In this document: positions 1 through 9,989 of the stretch, in pieces
How the letters are laid out: every line of letters starts with the position of its first letter
Numbering within the stretch: the stretch's first letter is position 1
DNA from: Leucocoprinus leucothites
Taxonomy: Eukaryota > Basidiomycota > Agaricomycetes > Agaricales > Agaricaceae
Direction: 5' to 3'
Assembly: GCA_013368445.1 (NCBI GenBank)
Contig: JAACJO010000029.1
Location: 186,001-250,000 of the forward strand
Length of the DNA: 64,000 nucleotides
Position numbers and translations under genes: made by a program
The notes under the pieces: generated by a model
Seen by the model: only the letters and a program-made list of their open reading frames with translations
Database searches by the model: none
Told to the model about the DNA's origin: nothing

Positions 1-252
1 TTCCTTTGTTTCCTGGACTACTTGTGTTTACTTGCCCTGTCTTGAATTCACTTGTATCATTGTTGTTGTCTCAAACCTCATGCTACCTTAGACTTACCTC
101 AAGTCTTCTTGGCCTTCTCTTACTAGGCTTTCGAGAATACTCAAGCTTATTAATTGAAGTAGGTTAAAGACCAGTTAGCCACTGTCTTACGTAACCCAAT
201 CACGTGTTGTGACACGTGACGTTACTAGGCGCTCTGACTGTAAATCTTAACA
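1..252 (+). repeat. Gy1 5' LTR, 3' part only
   Basis: Aligns without gaps to 8139-8390 (offset 8138). Differences are at 14 (T vs C), 40 (T vs C), 73 (A vs G), 80 (A vs G) and 246 (C vs A). At 14, 73 and 80 this copy has TG or CA where the 3' LTR keeps CG. Ends in TTAACA at 252. Confidence 0.95.
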
Positions 253-254
253 AT

Positions 255-266
255 AAGATTAAACTT
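255..266 (+). other. Putative self-priming primer-binding site of Gy1
   Basis: AAGATTAAACTT begins 2 nt after the LTR end. It is the exact reverse complement of 8128-8139 in the 3' LTR, which sits 34 nt downstream of a TATA-like box, at the expected 5' end of the transcript. Tf1/sushi-type chromoviruses prime minus-strand cDNA synthesis by annealing the 5' end of their own RNA to such a site. I see no convincing match to a tRNA 3' end here. Confidence 0.62.
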
Positions 267-359
267 CCTACTGTGCCGATTCCAGTAGTATCCCCACAAC
301 AAACCTGTCGCGTTTGGTTCTCATTGCCTAGTTGCTGTGCCATCCGACATCTCTTACGA

Positions 360-470
360 GCTAGTATTGCTTCGCGCTACACTCGAAGAAATCCTTGGGC
401 TAGTATTGCTTCGCGCTACACTCGAAGAAATCCTTGGGCTAGTATTGCTTCGCGCTACACCCGAGAAGAA
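360..470 (+). repeat. 39-bp tandem repeat in Gy1 leader
   Basis: Just under three head-to-tail copies of a 39-bp unit start at 360, 399 and 438; the third diverges at its end. The unit length is a multiple of 3, so the small overlapping ORF (216-476) shows a repeated 13-residue peptide. It lies in the untranslated leader between the LTR and gag and is more likely an RNA or DNA feature than coding sequence. Confidence 0.85.
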
Positions 471-543
471 CACTGAACCGATCTATAACCGGCAAGCCTC
501 TGATTAGGAATCACGCCTGAGAGTTATACATCACCCCTGGCGC

Positions 544-792
544 ATGCCAAAGAACCGACCTGATTCCTTGCGTACAAACTACGAAGGCAGCCAATCAGAA
601 GAGTCCGACCACGAGAGTCCAACTAGTAGACTAACGTCATCCGAAGAACCCGAATCACCATCGTGGATCAGTGAGATCAACGATCAAACAGAAAACTACT
701 CAGATTACGAATCTGACGAAAATCCAAATTCATCAAACTCTATCGATTCTATTTTAGAACTAATATCACCCCTGATACACAACAACATATAA
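544..792 (+). CDS. Small acidic leader ORF of Gy1
   Basis: An ATG-initiated 82-codon ORF, rich in Ser, Glu and Asp, ends 44 nt before the proposed gag ATG and lies in a different frame. I recognise no domain. It could be a short upstream ORF that affects gag translation, or the remains of a gag N-terminal extension displaced by a frameshift, since the next frame stays open for a while after 760. Comparison with other copies of the family would decide. Confidence 0.3.
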   Translation: MPKNRPDSLRTNYEGSQSEESDHESPTSRLTSSEEPESPSWISEINDQTENYSDYESDENPNSSNSIDSILELISPLIHNNI

Positions 793-835
793 TTGAATTA
801 ATACTCGAACAACATCCATCAATCGTTGTTCGTGA

Positions 836-2665
836 ATGTCCGATAGCTCATCTTCCAACAATCGTAGAAGAGCAAACCCTCCACACCTCGCAGTGCGCCT
901 CTCTAAACAATTCCGAAGTCATTTTCAACCAGAAAGTGAACCCGAACAACCAACCGAACCCTGAGAATCTCAAAACAACTCACCAACTGAATCCCGAGAG
1001 TCTCAAAACACTCTTTTCTCACAACAACTCCCCAACCTTCCAACCCCTCCAACAAAACCATCTTTACTCCCAGCTATCCAAAGACAAAGAAGCAGACATT
1101 ACGAAGAAGAACACACAGCCAACCTCAACGAAACCTTTGCTAGACTTGAAAACTTCCACCAAACAGAACCCCCTACAATCCAAACCAGACCAATCGAAAC
1201 TCAAGAAATGCCTTCACAAGGATCTTCCACTGTTACCGCCCATTCACAATCAGAATCCGAAACCTCTTACAGATCACAAAGAGAAGGATCACCAATGGAA
1301 TCCAACGAACCCTATAGAGGATCCGAAACCTTGGCAGCAAATACATTTGGATATAGGGCAAACAACCCAGAATACAATGTCTATCAACCAATGCAAAGCT
1401 CCAAAGGGAAAGGACTGCCTGGAAACCCAGACAGAGGAGGAGGAGGAGGAGGAGGAGGAGGAGGAGGAGGAGGAGGTGGAGGAGGATTCTTTGGACAACC
1501 ACAACAACACAACCCACAAAACAACTACAGAGGAATTAAATACGACCTACCCAAAGAGTTCAATGGCACCACTCAGGATTACCAAAGATGGAAAGAGCAA
1601 CTTTCACTCTACTTCTTGGCAAACCGTGATCAACTCCCATCTGATCACGACATCATCATCTGTGCACTCTACAACATGGGAGAACGAGCAAGTTTCTGGC
1701 GAAGAGATTTCCTTACCCATCACATGCAAAACGGAGTACCTACCTTCGGTTCCGCCGAAGCATTTTGGCAAGCCCTGGATCAATTGTTCTTACCCTTCAA
1801 CAAAAGCGAAAGCTTCCTCAGAAAGTGGCTCGCACTTAAACAATTGCAAAGACCCGTCAAAACCTATATCATGGAGTTCAGAATCTTGGCTAACCAAGCC
1901 GGAGTCAGAGAAACCCAACAACTCATTCATCAATTCCGAGAAGGTCTCGACCCGAGCATTGCAATCCGAGCTATTTCAAAACATCCAGGAAACAACTTGG
2001 AGGAATGGTTCACGGCGGCACGTGCGGCGGAAGAAACTGAAAGAATGGAGGCAGACTATTATCGAAGACACCCCCAGATATACTCCCGAAGAAAGATGGC
2101 AAAACCGAAAAGGCGTAATCATTACCAGAGTCAAGGCTACATCCCGCCCCAACCTAATAGAGACCCGAATGCGATGGACGTCGATGCTATGGAAGCATTA
2201 CTTCAGAACTTCGCAATTTCTCAAGGCTACCAACAAAACAATGATTCATCGTCTGATGAAAGCGAAGACGACGATGAAGATCATCAAGAAAACGTTAAGC
2301 AGTCAATCTTACAAGCATTTGATATGATCCTTTCTTCCCGTCAAAAGGAAAACCTCAGAAAAGGAACGTGCTTCGAATGTGAGCAAACAGGACACTTTGC
2401 TTGAGACTGTCCCAAGCGTAAAGCATGCCTTTCAAAAATCCCACAAAACTCCCAATCCAAGAATGCCAAACATAAGTGACCCGTATCACCTAGGAAACCA
2501 CGCGATAATGACAAGAACAACCAGAGACGCTTCCAAAGCATGCAACTTAACGAAATCGTCCAAAGCATCCCTGACGATGAAGAAGTTGTAAATGTCTACA
2601 ACGAGCATGCAGATCAACCCGGATTCGTCCATCGAGAAATCCAGGATTTTGTCTCAGACAATTAG
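836..2665 (+). pseudogene. gag: Gy1 gag (capsid and nucleocapsid), three TGA stops
   Basis: Gag forms the virus-like particle and binds the element RNA. I place the start at ATG 836 because the reading frame of the capsid region (frame 2) runs back to it with only one stop. The N-terminal part is polar and Pro/Gln-rich, then comes a poly-Gly run, then a capsid domain (about 1530-2060, with Trp-rich helices typical of the retrotransposon gag family). A CCHC zinc knuckle (CFEC..GH....C) starts near 2369. Stops lie at 962, 2402 and 2477. The stop at 2402 falls inside the knuckle, between the His and the last Cys. At each stop the sense codon would be CGA (Arg), so one C-to-T change at a CpG explains all three. 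The gag frame ends at TAG 2663-2665, 5 nt before the pol ATG. Confidence 0.85.
1434..1486 (+). repeat. (GGA)n microsatellite in gag
   Basis: About 17 GGA/GAG triplets, with one GGT interruption. Read in the gag frame they encode a poly-glycine linker; the next frame gives poly-Glu and the reverse strand poly-Ser/Leu, which explains several false overlapping ORFs here. Confidence 0.95.
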
Positions 2666-2670
2666 CATCC

Positions 2671-5600
2671 ATGTCTAATTCATCAAAACCCTCCACCGGA
2701 CAGTGCACACCCTCTTATTTATCCTCTCGATCACCAACCCCAGATTCAAACGGACCTATTTATTTTTCGAATGGACTACAGAACGATAGTTACCCCAGAC
2801 CAAAGACCCCGACCGGACTCTCTTATTTAAATGAAGTTTCCCTTACCCCCATGCAATCCAACACTCTTTATCTTCCCCTCAAAGTGCACCTACCCAAGAG
2901 AACCATGGATACCTTAGCACTCCTTGATTCAGGAGCAGGAACCGATCTTATTGACCAAGATCTCGCAAATGAATGGAAACTTCCAAGAAGAAAACTTCCA
3001 AAACCACTCGCCATCAGGAATGGAGATGGATCAGTTGTAGAAAACACATCCATCACCGATTACGTAGTAATCGAAACTACCGTTTACGGAAAACGAATCA
3101 AAACCAATATGATTGTCGCAAACCTAGGACGACCACGAATAATCTATGGAATCCCATGGTTTTCAAAACACAACCCCGACGTAGATTGGACCAAGAAAAC
3201 CCTTTCTTGGCGATTCTACCTTGAAAACCAAGAATTCACTACCTTATTAGATTCAGCATTTCCCGACACAATCAGACTGGATGAATTCAACCTGTCAGAC
3301 AAAGACTTCATCGAATTCAATGCCAAAACATCACACTCTCAGACATTTGCCCAACAACACGGAGAAAAGAAAGAAACCGATCCCACAAAAATCATACCCA
3401 ACTATCTTCACGAATTCCTCGACCTCTTCAGCGAAAAGAAAAGTGAATGATTCCCACCATCTCGAACCTACGACCATAAAATTGAGATGAAACCATCTTT
3501 TCAACCGAAAGCTTTTCCCTCATACAAATTATTATATGGAGAGACCCTTGAACTCGACAAATTCTTAGAAGAAAATCTACGAAAGGGATACATTCGACCG
3601 TCAAAGTCACCAATAGCTTCTCCTTTCTTCTTTGTATCCAAGAAAAATGGATCTTTGAGACCATGCCAAGACTATCGATACCTCAATGAACACACCATCA
3701 AAAATGCCTATCCAATCCCTAGTATCCAATCAATACTCGATCGACTTCAAGGATCGAAATATTTCACAGCACTCGACGTATGACTTGGATACAACAACAT
3801 TCGCATTTTCGATGGAGATCAATGGAAAGGAGCTTTCTGTACACATAAAGGGCTATTCGAACCCACTGTTATGTTCTTTGGAATGTGCAATAGCCCAGCG
3901 ACATTTCAAAACATGATGGACACCATCCTCGCTCCTCTCATTCATCAAAATAAGGTTATCGTATATATGGACGATGTGTTGATTCATGCAAAAACAAAAC
4001 AGGAACTACGAGAAATCACCCACCAAGTATTTGATATTTTCCGAAAACATGATCTCTATCTCAAAGCAGAGAAATGTGATTTCAAAAAAGAAAAATTGGC
4101 ATACCTAGGATTCATAATTTCACTGGACGAAGTATGCATGGACCCAATAAAACTCAAAGGAATAGCGGATTGGCCAATACCCAAGAACCCACAAGATATT
4201 CGCAAATTTATTCGTTTTTGCAACTTCTACCGAAAATTCATACGAAATTATGCCCACTACGCAGCTCCTCTCAACGCCCTCCTTCGCAAAAATCAACCAT
4301 TTCAATGGAATTCAGAAGCTCAATCATCTTTCGACACTCTCAAGAAGAAATTTCTACAAGAACCTGTTCTCATAACCCCTGATCCAACTAAACCCTTTGA
4401 AATACAAACTGATACTTCAAATCACGCATCAGGCACAGTTTTACTTCAAAAGGATTCGAATGGTATCATGCACCCGTGTTTCTTCCATTCAAAAGGATTT
4501 TCCCCAACCAAAAAACGTTACCACACTTCCGAACAAGAATTCCTAGCAATCATCCACGCACTGCAAGAATGGCAACACTACATCGATGGCTCACCACATG
4601 AAACCGTCGTATGGACTGATCATGACAATATCATCCATTGGGCTAAACCATCAAAGTTATCCCAATGGACAATTCGATGGTCCACCCTCATCAGCACCCA
4701 TAAAGTCAAGATCTGCCATATTGCCGGCATCAAAAATGTCGCGGCTGATGCACTCTCACGCCGACCCAACCACGTCACCGAAGAAGAAGAAAAACCACAA
4801 GCAGCCATTCCTGCCCATATGTTTGATACATCATCTTTCCCACCAATGGACGTTGATATCCTCGATCCAGAAATCGAAGAATCACTCCCAACAAAACCCA
4901 ATGGCTCACCCCACATCAACGAAAAAGGACATTTCACACTCCCCGCCAACAACACATTCAAGAAGCGTTTACTCCAACGAGTACACGATGCTCCAGCAGC
5001 AGGACACCCTGGTACAACTGAAACCATACGCAAATTAGAAGAATACGTTACATGGCCCGGAATGAGAGCTTTCGTCAAGAACTACGTGAAAGGATGCCCC
5101 ATCTGTCAACAACACAAGATCAACAGATGGCCTTTCAAGCCCCCACTCCAACCCATTAAAGGACCATGCTCTCTTCGACCATTTGCACAAATAGCTATGG
5201 ATCTCATCACCGATCTTCCAGAAGTCAATGGATTCGACTCTATTTTGTCCATAGTGGACCACGGACTCACAAAAGGGATAATTATAGTACCAACACAAAA
5301 AGAAGCCACTGCAGATCACATCTCTGATCTGTTAATTAAAAATGTCTTCTCGCGTTTTGGAACCCCAGACAAAATTATCTCCAATCGAGACCCTAGATTT
5401 GTTGCTAAATCTGTCCAAGCTCTGTTCAAGAAGCTAGGAATAGAACACGCACGATCTACTGCATACCACCTTCAATCCGACAGTACCACTGAACGTTTCA
5501 ACCAGGAAATCGAAATGTACCTTTCTGCTTACTGTTCCAAGAACGCACTTGACTGGCCAAAGAAACTACCCCTCGTTGAATTCGCACACAACTCCAGAAC

Positions 5601-6234
5601 CCATTCAAATCGATCACAAACACCCTTCGAACTGATGTACGGCCACCCCCTCAAAGCTTTCCCAACTGATCAAGAACCAATGAATAATCCGGCGACAGAA
5701 GACCACATTGACTGGATAAAGAATATCCGCATCGCCGCACAAGATTCGGATGAGAAAGCAAGACAAACTATGACCGAACGTATCAAAGGTCCACTTCCAA
5801 AACTAGAAGTAGGACAAAAGGTCTGGCTGGATTCACACAACCTCCCTATTCGAGCACCATCAAGGAAACTATCAGCAAAACGCGTAGGACCTTTTGAAAT
5901 CACAAAGAAGCTTGGACCTGTGAACTATGAACTAAAATTACCCAAACCATGGAAAGTTCATCCCCGCTTCCATGTAGGACTCCTATGGCCAGTAACTGAG
6001 AACGATGAATATGGAAATCATTTTGAGAACCCACCACCTGATCTAATAGAAGGAGAAGAAGAATGGGAAGTCGAAGATGTTGTTCGCCATCGTAAAACAC
6101 GCCGCGGAAAGATCGAATATCTGATCCATTGGAAAGGATACCCTAATTCAGAACGGACATGGCAGCCCGCAGACACCCTAAAGAATGCACAGGAGATGCT
6201 AGACACATATAAACAGCATCACAAACTTTGTTGA
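2671..6234 (+). pseudogene. pol: Gy1 pol: protease, RT, RNase H, integrase, chromodomain
   Basis: Polyprotein of about 1187 codons in one frame, starting at the ATG just after gag. Domains in order: aspartic protease (LLDSGAG, Asp about residue 86); reverse transcriptase (VYMDDV near 3961, intact); RNase H (TDTS, EQEF, TDHD); integrase with an HHCC zinc-binding region near 4985-5110, first catalytic Asp near 5200 (AMDLITD) and Glu in TTERFNQ near 5490; a GPF-type region near 5887; and a chromodomain near 6067-6190 (EVEDV...IHWKGYP...TWQP), known to steer related elements to heterochromatin. Two TGA codons (3448 and 3781) replace CGA. The second integrase Asp, usually in an SDR motif, reads SNR (near 5380), a further G-to-A change at a CpG. 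The enzyme therefore looks dead twice over. Confidence 0.92.
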
Positions 6235-6246
6235 AAAACCAGAATC

Positions 6247-7900
6247 ATGCAACATCTCATTCCAAACACCACCCCAGAACCATACACCTACCAATCCAAC
6301 ACACCCCTAGTACCACTTCACAAATCAGACATCACGTCTAACTCCAGTCATTTATCCCCACGCCCTCCAACATATACCTCGCCTGGAATAGGAACGAGCT
6401 ATGTCATTGCCCCTCCAGTCACGACCATCGCACAGTCTGTTGCCTCAATTTCGGAAGATTCCCCACCAGAGGAAACCTACACCGACCCCACTAGAGCCAT
6501 TCGAACCTTCCAACTCTACAACGCCCCCTTCACTGAAGCTAGGGCCACTCTCCGCAAAGATTCACTCGACGCTGTCCAGTTCAACCTATTCAGGGAGGAC
6601 TGGACTACTCTCTTATTTCTTAAACACACGTTGCTCCACCACTCGTATTTCTTCAAGTGTCACGTTAACTCACTTCGCCGAACTGTCGAATCGCCTGTCA
6701 TTAGGAAAATCGTGTCAGCGGCTGAACAAGCCCTTCACGCTTTCCCAAAGGCTCCAGATCCAAGTGAGCCTAGCGAGACTCGACAAGGATCTGAACTTCC
6801 TACTCTCCAGTACCCGGATGGACCCGATGATGGAACCAATGGAGTTCCCAATGAACTTCTTGATGTGGATCGACCTGATGCCCCTCAGAGAACGGAACAG
6901 ACTGGAATGAATGATCGCGGACTACGATTGCCACAAACGAAACCCGACTCTATTCCCACCCCTGAAAGTACTACACAGAGAGAATACTGCGCAATCTGTA
7001 GGGTCGATGGTCATTTCGTGGACCAATGCGAACGTTATACCTGCCACTACTGCCAACACTCTGCCCCTGGACATCTCGGAAGATACTGCTTCCTCAACAA
7101 ACAACGAGCATGTACCACCCAAGAATTCGCACAAGTCTTACAACGACGAGCCGTCGCAAAGTTCCCACAATTACACCTCTTTCCCCTCTCCTCATTCATC
7201 AGCGGAGTCTCTGACCGAGAACGATGATGGCTCAAACCTATCCTTACCCGCAAACATCCATCCCAAGTATTTAGACCCAGAGACCTCCCTGTACCTTCTT
7301 CCCGAAGCACTCCGACTCAAGAAGTCTGCCCGATCCAACCCGTTCGACGTCAATGACAAAGGAAAAATGAAGTCTTCCTCCGTGTGGGACTCGACTCAAC
7401 AGACGCAAGTAGAACACGAGTTCTACCACCGCGTTCTCCAGCTCGCCTGACTCCTGACACCAGACATACGCATTACCAAACGCCTCGCTGTCGACCTCGT
7501 ACCCAACGCCACCTCAGACCTCGACGAGTCTCAGATGGAGGTTATGATCATAGGGACACTTATGGAGAAGAGTATGACGACCCCTACGACGACATCGCAA
7601 TTGCCAACATCACAGGAGAGCCCTATGGAGATTACTGAGTCCAATTTGGATAAGGATGTTGATGAGGACATCAAGTCCTACAAAAGGGATAATGTTATAA
7701 ATGTCGACCTGATTGACGCTCATTGTGACTTAATCATCCTAGACGCCGACACAGCCACCAGGACCGAGACTGCGGTTCTAGATTGGGAAGAGTACGTTGG
7801 AAAGTTTGATGTGGAAGAAGAACGATTTGATGTTGATTGGGACGAGTATAATTGGATGGATGTTATTAGGAGGATTAGGAGGAACGGTTTCGCTGTTTGA
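6247..7900 (+). pseudogene. Gy1 third ORF downstream of pol, two zinc knuckles
   Basis: An ATG 10 nt after the pol stop opens a frame to 7227. Codon-like sequence then continues in the next frame from about 7190 to the stop at 7898-7900, broken by one TGA at 7448 (again a CGA position). I read this as one gene of about 550 codons with a single frameshift near 7165-7200. The middle part looks helical (about residues 85-165). Next come two Cys/His clusters near 6985-7090: CX2CX4HX4C, then CX2CX6HX4C. The C-terminus is acidic (Asp, Glu, Trp, Tyr). Knuckles usually belong to gag, so a second nucleic-acid-binding protein encoded after pol is unusual for a chromovirus. It could be a captured gag-like or host gene. 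I do not recognise the family. Confidence 0.6.
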
Positions 7901-7901
7901 T

Positions 7902-8390
7902 TGTTATGGACTAACAGGATTGATTAACAGACAATGATGGTTTCATGGACATCGCGTTTGGATTTGAACTATTAGATATCTAACTATGATAGCTGTTACA
8001 TCAGCGGACAGATACGTATTTATCAGAATCGTGATAGTGATTTTCGGACTTGTAGTTGTAGTTTCATAGTTTGATATCGTTTCGTCTAGTCAGTATTTAA
8101 AGGACTTGTATCTGGAAGATTAAACGCAAGTTTAATCTTTCCTTTGTTTCCCGGACTACTTGTGTTTACTTGCCCTGCCTTGAATTCACTTGTATCATTG
8201 TTGTTGTCTCGAACCTCGTGCTACCTTAGACTTACCTCAAGTCTTCTTGGCCTTCTCTTACTAGGCTTTCGAGAATACTCAAGCTTATTAATTGAAGTAG
8301 GTTAAAGACCAGTTAGCCACTGTCTTACGTAACCCAATCACGTGTTGTGACACGTGACGTTACTAGGCGCTCTGACTGTAAATATTAACA
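7902..8390 (+). repeat. Gy1 3' LTR
   Basis: The 3' end (TTAACA at 8390) is fixed by alignment with the 5' LTR. The start at TGTTATGG (7902) is chosen because it mirrors the TTAACA end; the matching part of the 5' LTR is outside the window, so this edge is tentative. A purine-rich run (7868-7886) lies about 15 nt upstream. Confidence 0.75.
8094..8142 (+). promoter_or_regulatory. Gy1 LTR promoter: TATA box and hairpin at start site
   Basis: TATTTAAA at 8094-8101 is followed by a near-perfect inverted repeat, GGAAGATTAAAC / GTTTAATCTTTCC, around a GCAA loop (8113-8142). Transcription starting about 30 nt after the TATA box would place AAGTTTAATCTT (8128-8139) at the RNA 5' end; this segment pairs with the site at 255-266. 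Confidence 0.55.
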
Positions 8391-9515
8391 CACTGAGATG
8401 GAGCAGAATACAAATATCAAAGGGAAGAAAGTCCACATCTGCCCGAAACTGAGCCAATTAAGCACTGCAAATCAACAGCTTTATCAAACCAAAGTCCTAC
8501 CGTGAATCTATGACCAACTCGCTCAACTCGATGCTTGGGAACAGCTCCCTGACACCGCTATCGCAAGTACATGGAACATCGTTCTCAAAGATAATATGCC
8601 TGTTGATATGAGCAGCTCTGATGAGGAGGACATTAAACACTGGGAATTTGTTTGTGATTTGGTGCATAACCTTGCAATTTTGAAAGCTGTGATCCAATAC
8701 TTACCCCTCAGATAGGTTCGTCGTGACTGTGGTAACAATTGGTCCTCGAAATTCACTGCCAGAGCACAAGAAATCCTTGCTCAGATATTGGATGAGCACT
8801 GCAAAACCAATGACGAGCATATCAAACTTGTATGCACTTGGCTCAGGGGCACAAATGCAGATGAGTGGAAGTCACATACAAAGGCGAAGTCTCCCTTCTT
8901 CTATGAGACATCCTATGAGGAGGAGTGGGATGGGATGACTCTCAAGGTAAGTCCCTCCCTTCTATCTGATCTTCAGTTGATTAATGCTTCCACAGCATCT
9001 CTATTGCAACCCATGAATCCTGTACATGCTATCCGTCCACTTTGAAGTTGCAAGGGGGCTTGATCCCGATGAGTACACGTTCTGCGAGAAGCCTACTAAT
9101 GTGCTGGTCATGTCAATTATGGCAGTGAGTATCCCTGATTTTTCTTCTTTATCCTCTCATGTTCTTGTAGGTACACCACACTCTCATTTATACCATCGAC
9201 ACAGGATGATTTGAACTCCCAACAACTAGCAAAGTTGGGGAATTTTTGGCAACAAACTGGAGTAATGAGGAGATCCCCCATCCGAAGAAAGGCAGTCCGA
9301 CTCACAACCCTATTGTGTCTCGACACAATTGCAACATTTTAGGAGGGTTTAATGACGATATCTGGGAGGTCATAACAGATAAGGTGAAGGAAGTCGCTCA
9401 AGAGGTCCTCAGACTCAAGCAGAAGAGGAGGGTCACAGCAAATCCAAAGGCAAAGGTCAATTTGAATGGGGCACTGGTGACAATGAAGCCCCTCTTGACC
9501 CCGCCTTTGACTAGA
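8391..9515 (+). pseudogene. Decayed spliced gene, possibly DUF6532-like, cut by Gy1
   Basis: Reading runs from 8391 with no start of its own, as if Gy1 had inserted into the gene. Two introns fit well: 8947-8995 (GTAAGT...CACAG, 49 nt) and 9125-9170 (GTGAGT...TGTAG, 46 nt). Splicing joins exons in one frame. Stops remain at several places, mostly TGA where Arg fits (for example after YCNP and after IDTG). The segment near 9040-9210 (F.VARGL...F..KPTN.LVMSIMA then H.LIYTIDTG) has the spacing of the fungal DUF6532 core, but the match is weak. The product's role is unknown. Confidence 0.4.
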
Positions 9516-9984
9516 TGGTTTGATCAATTGCATTTTTTTTTCTGCTTTCATCACGAGACAGTTCACTGCTTTATTGGACTGTGCCACCATGTTTGTGTAG
9601 ATTATATGCTCACCTTGGGTGCAGGCAGCTTTTTAATTGTTCTTTTGCATGCTTTTCCTGTAACTTTTGCTCCTCCAGCATGTTTACAAGTTCTTGTTAA
9701 TTACCCATCCCATAGAATATCTTAGACATCGTGTAATGAAATTATTCATCAACCCATAAAATTTGAAGAATTAAACTATTTAATGGTACAGATAAGCGAC
9801 ACACAGCAACTGAGGCAATTGACAATGGTGAGCATTGACTGAGCATTGGGGGAAGCTTTTGAGGCTTCCAGGTCAGCTTTGGTTGATGCATTCGTTGCCT
9901 TTTGTGTTTTCATCACCTTGCTCAATTTAGGACCTTTGGTGGCTTACCAAGGCAACTTTTGCATACAAAGCAGCGATAGCCGCC
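9516..9984. other. No recognisable gene
   Basis: AT-rich sequence with poly-pyrimidine runs and no coding signal that I can support. It separates the decayed gene at 8391 from the minus-strand retroelement fragment. Confidence 0.5.
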
Positions 9985-9989
9985 CGAAA

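Larger units (their letters stand above)
1..8390 (+). mobile_element. Gy1, Ty3/Gypsy chromovirus, almost full length
   Basis: LTR retrotransposon whose 5' LTR is cut by the window edge. Order: 5' LTR (1-252), self-complementary primer site (255-266), leader with a 39-bp repeat, gag (836-2665), pol (2671-6234: protease, reverse transcriptase, RNase H, integrase, chromodomain), a third ORF (6247-7900) and the 3' LTR (to 8390). The two LTRs differ at 5 of 252 aligned bases with no gaps, three of them at CpG sites, so insertion is recent. CpG is abundant here, unlike the flanks. It lies immediately 5' of a decayed spliced gene at 8391. The protein set and chromodomain place it in the chromovirus branch of Ty3/Gypsy. 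It cannot be active as read, because gag, pol and ORF3 all carry stops. Confidence 0.93.

Noticed and set aside
1233..1519. Minus-strand ORFs with poly-Ser and poly-Leu
   Set aside because: Shadows of the (GGA)n run inside gag.
936..2327. A 463-codon plus-strand ORF overlapping gag in another frame
   Set aside because: It is longer than the visible gag piece but has a poly-Glu run from the microsatellite and no capsid or knuckle motif; the gag frame has both.
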